The notes under the pieces were generated by a model that was not told the DNA's origin, ran no database searches, and worked only from the letters and a program-made list of their open reading frames with translations. Positions 58,289 through 64,000 of a stretch of 64,000 bases of DNA are shown in pieces. The stretch comes from Variovorax brevis. GTDB lineage: Bacteria > Pseudomonadota > Gammaproteobacteria > Burkholderiales > Burkholderiaceae_C. The stretch covers positions 770,790-834,789 of the forward strand of contig NZ_JASZYG010000003.1 in the NCBI RefSeq assembly GCF_030317105.1, in the 5' to 3' direction. The translations under genes and the position numbers were made by a program. How positions within the stretch are numbered: position 1 is the stretch's first letter; each line of letters starts with the position of its first letter.

Positions 58289-59430
58289 GTTCGTGTGTAA
58301 AGCGCCTCGATGGCGCCGGTGTAGGTACGCACGTTGGCTTCGCTTTCCGGGTCGAGCGTGGCGAGGAAGGCGTTCGCGCGTTCCCGGTACAACGGCAGGT
58401 TGGCGTCGTGCTCCGCAAAGGCGCGCAGCAGCGCCTGCCCGCCCTCCTCGCAGTCGAAGCCGTGGTATCGATAGCCGCAGTCCGCCAACAGATGCGAGTT
58501 GTGAATAAGCGGAAAGCCCCCGTGCAGCGCCTCGTAATACAGGTAGTTCTGGCTGTTCTCCCAATGGTGGGCAAACACCGCGTCGACTTGCGACGGCATC
58601 ACCTGGAACAGCGGAAAGCGCCCTTCGAAAGATGCCAGTCCGTGCTTCACCACATCCAGGCTTTGCGCGAAGCCGATGAAGGCCGGCTTGTCCTTCAGAT
58701 GGAAGCTGTTGTAGACCCACAGGTGCTCCATCAACCGGGGTTGCGCGCGGTGCGCCACGTCGCAGGCGAGCATGGGCGTGAAGCAGGTCTTCACCATGCA
58801 GATGTTGGGTTCGAAGATGCCGACCCGCCACTGCGGCCGCCCAGGCCGGTAGTCGAAGGCGTCTCCTTGCCCCGCACGCCCTCGCGCGCGGTCGAGCACC
58901 ATCGGGCTCCACAGGTGCGGCATCAGGCGCACCGGTGCACGAAAGGCGCTCGCAAAGTACGGCGCGCAGATGCTCTCGTATTCGGGCAGCGTCCAGATCT
59001 CGTGGTACGGCGCTCCGGTGATGAGCAAGCCATGCGGCTTGCCGAACACCATGCGCTCGACGTCGATCACGTAGTCGTTGCCCACGCGCATCGACACGAT
59101 GCGCCCGCCCTTCGCGCGAAAGTCGATGACCCATTCGCGCGCCAGCTGCGCGCTCATCTCGACCATCAGGTCGAGCGTTTGCGCAGCCGTCGGCATGTCG
59201 ATGATCGGCACGGGCGAATCGACGAGAAAGGTCGATGCGTCCTGCGGACCGCCATCGCCTCCGCCGGCCACCAGCACCACGTCCTGCACGCGCGGCGAAC
59301 GAAGCAACAGTTGCACGAGGAACAGGCAGTTCTGGAAGATGCCGTTCTCCCACAGGCTCTGCTCGCCCTTGCGAATGAAGATCGAGACGCCGACTCTCAG
59401 CCGACGCGAAAGGATGTCCACGTCGCTCAA
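58285..59430 (-). CDS. DUF2827 protein, second copy (putative GT-B glycosyltransferase)
   Basis: 381-residue cytoplasmic protein. Shares with its upstream paralogue LWENG...QN.LFL near the N-terminus, FEPNICMVKTCFTPMLACD (about 210), HLKDKP, and NSQNYLYYEALHGGFPLIHNS (about 295-315). The EALHGGFPLIHNS segment resembles the donor-sugar-binding E-x-GGxP-V/I region of GT-B glycosyltransferases. Activity is inferred, not established. Overlaps both neighbours by 4 nt (ATGA type), so it is translationally coupled. Confidence 0.75.
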   Translation of the reverse strand: MSDVDILSRRLRVGVSIFIRKGEQSLWENGIFQNCLFLVQLLLRSPRVQDVVLVAGGGDGGPQDASTFLVDSPVPIIDMPTAAQTLDLMVEMSAQLAREWVIDFRAKGGRIVSMRVGNDYVIDVERMVFGKPHGLLITGAPYHEIWTLPEYESICAPYFASAFRAPVRLMPHLWSPMVLDRARGRAGQGDAFDYRPGRPQWRVGIFEPNICMVKTCFTPMLACDVAHRAQPRLMEHLWVYNSFHLKDKPAFIGFAQSLDVVKHGLASFEGRFPLFQVMPSQVDAVFAHHWENSQNYLYYEALHGGFPLIHNSHLLADCGYRYHGFDCEEGGQALLRAFAEHDANLPLYRERANAFLATLDPESEANVRTYTGAIEALYTRT

Positions 59431-60602
59431 GCGAAGGCCCCTCTCCTGCTGCCGGCCTCGCTCGCCCGAAAGTCGGGATTGCCGCCCACGAGGTGCAGCA
59501 GCCGCTGCGCATAGCCCTCGATATTGGATTGCGAATCCGGATCGACCGCCTCAAACACGCGTTGCGACCGTGCGCGGTAGTCATCCACCTGCCGATCGTG
59601 CTCGTGCACGGCATGCAGCAACTGCGCGGCGCCGGCCGCGATGTCGAAGTCGGGGTAGTAGTAGCCCGCGTCGCGCAGCCACGGCGAGTTGTGGATGAGC
59701 GGGTAGCCGCCATAAAGCGCATCCAGGTAGCTGTAGTTCTGCGCGTTCTGCCACTGGTGCGCCACCACCGCGTCGGCATGCTGCACCATGAAGCCCGCGA
59801 AGTCGTGGCGGCCGTGGAACACCGCCTTGTGCTGGCGCACGAGCTCGAGCGAATTGGCCAGGTAGAGCATCGTCGGATGGTCTTTCAGGTGCAGCGTGTT
59901 GAGCACCTGCATCGACGCGAACTGATGCGGTTGCGCCCGATAAGCTTCGTCGCACACCAGCATCGGCACCAGGCAATTCTTGACCAGCGATATGTTGGGC
60001 TCGAAGATCGCCAGCCGCCAGGCCTGCTGGCGCCCAGCCTCGTAGCCAAAGCGAAAGTTCGACTTCGCCAGTTCCTCGACACGCTGCGCCAGGAACTGCG
60101 GCGACCAGATGTAGGGCACCACATGCACCGGGCAGCGATGCAGGGTGCGCATCATCGGCACGAACACGTCGTCCTTGGGCAGCAGCCATACCTCGTCGCA
60201 GCGATCGTGCCGCGCGAAGGTCGCCTTGTCCGTGAAGATGATCGGCTCGGCGAGTCCCACTTGAGGTTGGCCGACACACATGTACGCCGCCTTGCCGCCG
60301 CAAGCCCGGAAGTACAGCAGCCATTCGGGCGACAAGGCGCCCGCCATTTCGATGACGACGTCGAGCGTGTGCGTGACCGCTTGCGCCCGCACCAGCTCCA
60401 GCCCCAGGGCCTGGATGTCCACTTGCGGCGGCAGCGCATTCTGGTCGCCGACATCAATGAGTTGCACGCGCTCCACGAAGGGAATGCGTTGCAACAGTTG
60501 CGCCAGGAACAGCACGTTCTGGCCCATGCCGTTTTCCCAGATGTTCTGTCCCGTATGAGTGATGACAGAGATGCCAATGCGCATGCGGCGAGTGTCACTC
60601 AA
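59427..60602 (-). CDS. DUF2827 protein, first copy (putative GT-B glycosyltransferase)
   Basis: 391-residue paralogue of the next gene, starting MSDTRRMRIGISVITHTGQN. Conserved landmarks: IWENGMGQNVLFLAQLL, FEPNISLVKNCLVPMLVCDE, HLKDHP, NAQNYSYLDALYGGYPLIHNS. Where the paralogue has EALHGG this copy has DALYGG, so the two may differ in activity or act as a heterodimer. It begins 93 nt downstream of the autotransporter stop, on the same strand. Confidence 0.75.
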   Translation of the reverse strand: MSDTRRMRIGISVITHTGQNIWENGMGQNVLFLAQLLQRIPFVERVQLIDVGDQNALPPQVDIQALGLELVRAQAVTHTLDVVIEMAGALSPEWLLYFRACGGKAAYMCVGQPQVGLAEPIIFTDKATFARHDRCDEVWLLPKDDVFVPMMRTLHRCPVHVVPYIWSPQFLAQRVEELAKSNFRFGYEAGRQQAWRLAIFEPNISLVKNCLVPMLVCDEAYRAQPHQFASMQVLNTLHLKDHPTMLYLANSLELVRQHKAVFHGRHDFAGFMVQHADAVVAHQWQNAQNYSYLDALYGGYPLIHNSPWLRDAGYYYPDFDIAAGAAQLLHAVHEHDRQVDDYRARSQRVFEAVDPDSQSNIEGYAQRLLHLVGGNPDFRASEAGSRRGAFA

Positions 60603-60695
60603 AATCGTTCAACGTGAAACGCTTCGCGCGATGGCCATCAGTCAGGACGCCAGCCACGCGAGGCGCGGTACAAGAAGACTTCTTCAGCGCAGGCC

Positions 60696-63600
60696 TTACC
60701 TCCACTTCCAGCCGATGCCCGCGTTGATGCCCCACTGCGATCCGGTGGACGACACGCCCGCCCCCCATCCCATCTTTCCGTCCGGGGACACGGCCTTGAA
60801 CAACAGCGCCACCGCCCCATAACCCTGGTAGCCGCCAACGCCGACACCCACGGCCTTTTCGCCGGGCTCCATTGCCGGCATGTAGGCGCCCGACATCGCG
60901 AATGCCATGGCGATGCCCGAATAGGCGACGTGCGAGACCTCCGCAATGTTGCGCTGCAAGACGTTCACCTGGTTCGAGAGGTTGTTGAACTGGTTGGTGA
61001 TCTGCGACACATCGGCGTTGGTCGCTTTCAACTGCGAGACGTTGACTGCATCGCTGTCGGCCGCCCCGGCAGCGACGCCCGTCACCTGCCGGTATTGACC
61101 GCTTGCCGGGTCGCCCACCGCCACCGCGCCTTGCGTGCTGGTCGTCGCAGCGACGGCCGCGGCCTGTGCGGGTGTCGCGCCCGCGCCCACGAAGCCTGCC
61201 ACGCCCGGACCCGTGCTGGACACGGACCCGGAGCCCAGCGCCACGCCGCCGTTCGTCTGCACCAGCGCCCCGAAGCCCACCGCGGTGCCCTGCGCCACCG
61301 CCGGCGCCTTGCTCAATGGCGTGCCGCCCGCATCGGCGTTGTCGCCGATGGCGGTGCCGCCGCCGCCCGCGCGGCTGTTCACACCCACGGCCACCGAGCC
61401 CGTTGCCAGGGCACCGGTTCCCACCGCAATCGCGTTGGTGCCGGTGGCTTGCGCGCCCGATCCCAGGGCCACGGCGCTTGCCCCGCTGGCCACGGCTTGC
61501 GGGCCGATGGCGACTGAATCGCTGCCCGTGGCCTGCGAGCCGCCAAGCGTCGAATTGGTGTGGGCGTACTTGGTCCCTTGCGCGTTGATGGCATCGATTG
61601 CGGAGGCCACGCTGGGGGCAGCGTCCGTGGTGCCGTCGGTCTTGTAGACCGTGTACGAGGGCGCGGAGACGGTGCCCGTTGCCGCATCGTAGGCAGCGCC
61701 ACCACCCAGCGCCGCTGCCACGCCCGCGCCCGCGTTGGCCACGGTGCTGTTGATCGTGCTCAAGCCGGTGGACAGCGACCCGACGTTGCCAATCAGGCTG
61801 CTCACGCCCGTCGAGAGACTGCTGGTCGAAATGATGATGCCTCCCACGCCGCTCGACAAGCTGCCGAAGCTGGTCGAGAGCGAACTCGCGCTGGTCGACA
61901 ACGAGCTCGCGTTGGTGGACAGGCTGCTGAAATTCGTGGACAGCGAACTCGCCCCCGTGGACAGGCTGCTGTAGCTGGTGGACAGCGAACTCGCCGCGCT
62001 CGACAGCGAAGCCGTGCTGCCGAGTATGTCGCTCACACTGGTGGACAAGCTGCTGAAGCCGGTCGACAGCGAACCGATGCCCGTGGACGTCGAGGTCGAC
62101 AGCGAATTGAGCCCCGTCGACGTCGAGGTCGACAGGCTGCTGACCCCGGTTGACAGCGAGATCGCACTGCTCGATGTCGACGTCGACAAGCTGCTCACGC
62201 CCGTGGACAGCGAGCCCACACCGGTCGAGAGCGAGCCGACGCTGGCCGCTGTGGAGGTCGACAGGCTGCTCACGCCCGTCGACAAGCTGCCGACGCCGGT
62301 GGACAGCGAACTGATGCCGGTCGACGCGGAGGTGGAAATACTGGCGACGCCTGTCGACAGCGAACTCACGCCGGTCGACAGGCTGCTCACGCCGCTCGAC
62401 AGGGACGTCATGCCGGTGGACGTCGAGGTCGACAACGAACTGATGCCCGTGGACGTCGTCGTCGACAAGCTCGACAGGCCCGTCGAGGTCGACGTCGACA
62501 GGCTCGTGATGCCAGTGGACAGTGAACCCACGGAGGTTGACAGGCTGCTCACGCCGGTGGACAAACTGCCGACGCCGGTGGACAGCGAACTGATGCCGGT
62601 CGATGCGGAGGTCGACACGCTGGTGATGCCGGTGGACAGCGACGCAACGCCCGTCGAAGTGGAGGTCGACAAATTGGTGAAGCCCGTCGACAAGGAACTC
62701 ACGCCGGTTGAAAGACTGCCAACGCCCGTTGAAAGCGAAGTGACGCTGGTCGATGTCGAGGTCGACAGCGAACTGACGCCGGTGGACAAGCTGCCGACGC
62801 CGGTGGAGAGCGATCCGAGCCCGGTCGATGTGGACGTGGACAGGCTGGTGATGCCCGTCGAGAGCGAGGTGACACCGGTTGAGAGCGAAGCGACGCCCGT
62901 CGAAAGCGAACTCACACCCGTCGAAAGCGAACTCACGCCAGTCGACAGCGAAGTGACACCCGTCGACAGGCTGCCGACGCCCGATGACAGCGAGCCGATG
63001 CCTGTCGATGTCGAGGTTGACAGCAAGTCCAGGCCCGTCGACAAGCTGCTCACGCCCGTCGACACCGAAACAAAGCCCGTCGACGTGGAGGTCGACAGGC
63101 TGGCAATGTTCGTCGACAGCGAGCTCTGGCCCGTGGAGATGCCGGCCACGACGGTCGACAACGAACTCACGCCGGTCGACACGCTGCCAATGCCGACGGA
63201 AGTCGAGGTCGACAGCGAGACAAAGCCCGTTGAAAGGCTGCCGATGCCGGTCGACGTCGAGGTCGACAGGGTGTCGATGCCGGTGGACAGGGAGATGAAG
63301 CCCGTCGAGGTCACCGTCGACAAGGAGCCCAAGCCCGTGGACAGGGAATCAACCCCCGTCGACAACGAAGTCACGCCACTCGTGACGGTGCTCAACCCGG
63401 TGGAGGTTGAAGTCGATAACGAGGTCACGCCCGTCGACAAGCTGCCGATGCCCGTCGACGTGGAGGTCGACAGATCGACGATGCCGGTGGACAGCGACCC
63501 GATACCGGTCGATGTCGAGGTCGACAAGCTGACGACGGAAGTCGACAAGGAACCCGCGCCCGTCGAGAGGCTGCCGATGCTGGTGGAGGTCGAAGTGGAC

Positions 63601-63902
63601 AAGCTGCCCACGCCCGTGGACAGCGACACGACGCTGGTCGATGTGGACGTCGACAACGACGTCACACCCGTGGACAGGCTGCCGATGCCGGTCGATGTCG
63701 AAGTCGACAAATCAACGATGCCGGTGGACAGGGATCCGATGCCTGTGGACGTCGAAGTCGACAAGCTCCCGATACCCGTGGAAGTGGAAGTCGACAAGGA
63801 CGTCACGCCCGTCGAAAGCGAATCCACGCCGGTCGACAACGACGTGACATTGCTCGTCACCGTGCTCAGGCCCGTCGACGTCGAAGAGGAGTAAGCGGGC
63901 AA
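60696..63902 (-). CDS. YadA-like trimeric autotransporter adhesin
   Basis: 1068-residue surface adhesin predicted as a homotrimer. The first ~720 residues are Ser/Thr/Gly repeats of 7 (SLSTGVx) and 11 (SLSTSTSTGIG) residues with Leu and Val/Ile in coiled-coil spacing. Then come YadA head repeats (SDSVAIGPQAVASGASAVAL, TNAIAVGTGALATG; about 786-900), a neck (TGVAAGAADSDAVNVSQL, about 939) and the C-terminal anchor barrel (about 985-1068, ending NAGIGWKWR). It starts at a TTG with AAGGAAGG upstream; no signal peptide is visible, and an in-frame TAG lies at 63942-63944. Confidence 0.85.
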   Translation of the reverse strand: MPAYSSSTSTGLSTVTSNVTSLSTGVDSLSTGVTSLSTSTSTGIGSLSTSTSTGIGSLSTGIVDLSTSTSTGIGSLSTGVTSLSTSTSTSVVSLSTGVGSLSTSTSTSIGSLSTGAGSLSTSVVSLSTSTSTGIGSLSTGIVDLSTSTSTGIGSLSTGVTSLSTSTSTGLSTVTSGVTSLSTGVDSLSTGLGSLSTVTSTGFISLSTGIDTLSTSTSTGIGSLSTGFVSLSTSTSVGIGSVSTGVSSLSTVVAGISTGQSSLSTNIASLSTSTSTGFVSVSTGVSSLSTGLDLLSTSTSTGIGSLSSGVGSLSTGVTSLSTGVSSLSTGVSSLSTGVASLSTGVTSLSTGITSLSTSTSTGLGSLSTGVGSLSTGVSSLSTSTSTSVTSLSTGVGSLSTGVSSLSTGFTNLSTSTSTGVASLSTGITSVSTSASTGISSLSTGVGSLSTGVSSLSTSVGSLSTGITSLSTSTSTGLSSLSTTTSTGISSLSTSTSTGMTSLSSGVSSLSTGVSSLSTGVASISTSASTGISSLSTGVGSLSTGVSSLSTSTAASVGSLSTGVGSLSTGVSSLSTSTSSSAISLSTGVSSLSTSTSTGLNSLSTSTSTGIGSLSTGFSSLSTSVSDILGSTASLSSAASSLSTSYSSLSTGASSLSTNFSSLSTNASSLSTSASSLSTSFGSLSSGVGGIIISTSSLSTGVSSLIGNVGSLSTGLSTINSTVANAGAGVAAALGGGAAYDAATGTVSAPSYTVYKTDGTTDAAPSVASAIDAINAQGTKYAHTNSTLGGSQATGSDSVAIGPQAVASGASAVALGSGAQATGTNAIAVGTGALATGSVAVGVNSRAGGGGTAIGDNADAGGTPLSKAPAVAQGTAVGFGALVQTNGGVALGSGSVSSTGPGVAGFVGAGATPAQAAAVAATTSTQGAVAVGDPASGQYRQVTGVAAGAADSDAVNVSQLKATNADVSQITNQFNNLSNQVNVLQRNIAEVSHVAYSGIAMAFAMSGAYMPAMEPGEKAVGVGVGGYQGYGAVALLFKAVSPDGKMGWGAGVSSTGSQWGINAGIGWKWR
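61740..63890 (-). repeat. Ser/Thr-rich tandem repeat region of the adhesin
   Basis: About 2.1 kb of degenerate 21- and 33-nt units rich in GTCGAC-type words, coding for the SLSTGVx and SLSTSTSTGIG peptide repeats. Unit order varies, and no unit has diverged to a stop. Because the units are multiples of three, recombination between them would keep frame and change stalk length. The opposite strand is also open for 638 codons as a side effect. Confidence 0.85.
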
Positions 63903-64000
63903 TAAACCACGCCCTTCCTTCGAGCGCGACGAAGTGTGAGGCTACGTACCCATGTACAAGAACGTGGACACGTAATGTCAGAGTGGATTTCGGATTTGGC
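63903..64000. other. Upstream region of the adhesin (window edge)
   Basis: 98 nt with an in-frame TAG at 63942-63944 for the minus strand and a ribosome-site-like AAGGAAGG at 63913-63920. A TTGTAC hexamer lies near 63954-63959 on the minus strand. I see no signal-peptide coding in any frame here; more 5' sequence is cut off. Confidence 0.4.

Noticed and set aside
61978..63894. A 638-codon open frame on the plus strand rich in PVDSE/VDVEVD repeats.
   Set aside because: It is exactly antisense to the adhesin repeat; the GTCGAC-rich units leave the complementary frame open. The minus strand has real YadA head and anchor domains, and the plus frame lacks a ribosome site and any domain.

Overview
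The window is high-GC DNA packed with bacterial genes. Gene content and order suggest a betaproteobacterium of the Burkholderiales, most likely a Comamonadaceae member close to Variovorax. Pointers are the kynB-kynU-kynA cluster, DUF3579 next to argD-argF, hda divergent from purM, a CNP1-like exported protein, tandem DUF2827 genes and dispersed extragenic repeats. This placement is inferred from gene content; no 16S gene or database search was available.

Layout. 1-6.7 kb: proS (cut by the window edge), rppH, a CNP1-like exported protein, proB, obgE, rpmA-rplU, ispB and tRNA-Pro(CGG). 7-16.8 kb: alpha/beta hydrolase, a Crp/Fnr remnant, an rhlE-type RNA helicase, orn, an M48 membrane protease, a pterin dehydratase, rsgA, a GT4 glycosyltransferase, hisC and a CbiB-like membrane protein. 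16.8-20 kb: CoA Nudix hydrolase, a 161-bp palindromic element, and the rpsP-rimM-trmD-rplS operon. 20-27.8 kb: a GNAT-TM2 pair, pit with its DUF47 partner, folK-pcnB, hda, purM and an AI-2E family permease. 27.9-31.4 kb: a three-gene cluster (cysteine hydrolase, frameshifted DJ-1/PfpI gene, GlxA-like regulator), a VOC protein and a SirB1-like protein. 31.5-39.5 kb: murJ, rpsT, a GlcG-like exported protein with a FixJ-type two-component system, DUF3579, argD-argF and an orphan antitoxin. 39.5-44.3 kb: a TonB receptor divergent from an OmpR-type two-component system, then a YkgJ protein. 44.5-49.9 kb: kynB-kynU-kynA, a SUKH/ankyrin-like protein and a flavin monooxygenase. 49.9-56.6 kb: feoA-feoB with a Cys-rich partner under a Fur-like box, a peptidoglycan-binding/cysteine-amidase protein and acnA. 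56.8-64 kb: an MmyB-type regulator, then a minus-strand locus of a YadA-like trimeric autotransporter, two paralogous DUF2827 proteins and a small exported protein.

Most of the window is housekeeping: translation, proline and arginine synthesis, quinone side chain, phosphate, iron, folate and purine. The most notable accessory locus is at 57.7-63.9 kb. A long Ser/Thr/Gly-rich adhesin stalk is encoded just upstream of two glycosyltransferase-like DUF2827 paralogues and a periplasmic protein, with 4-nt gene overlaps. I propose an adhesin-modification (O-glycosylation) module.

A second notable pattern is a 16-nt promoter word, GCTANAAT-N4-GGCT. It occurs, with at most one mismatch, upstream of seven genes or operons for translation, tRNA, RNA helicase and quinone synthesis. 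Several dispersed or palindromic elements (17.6, 33.2, 44.3, 45.1, 53.6 and 57.6 kb) also mark the intergenic regions.
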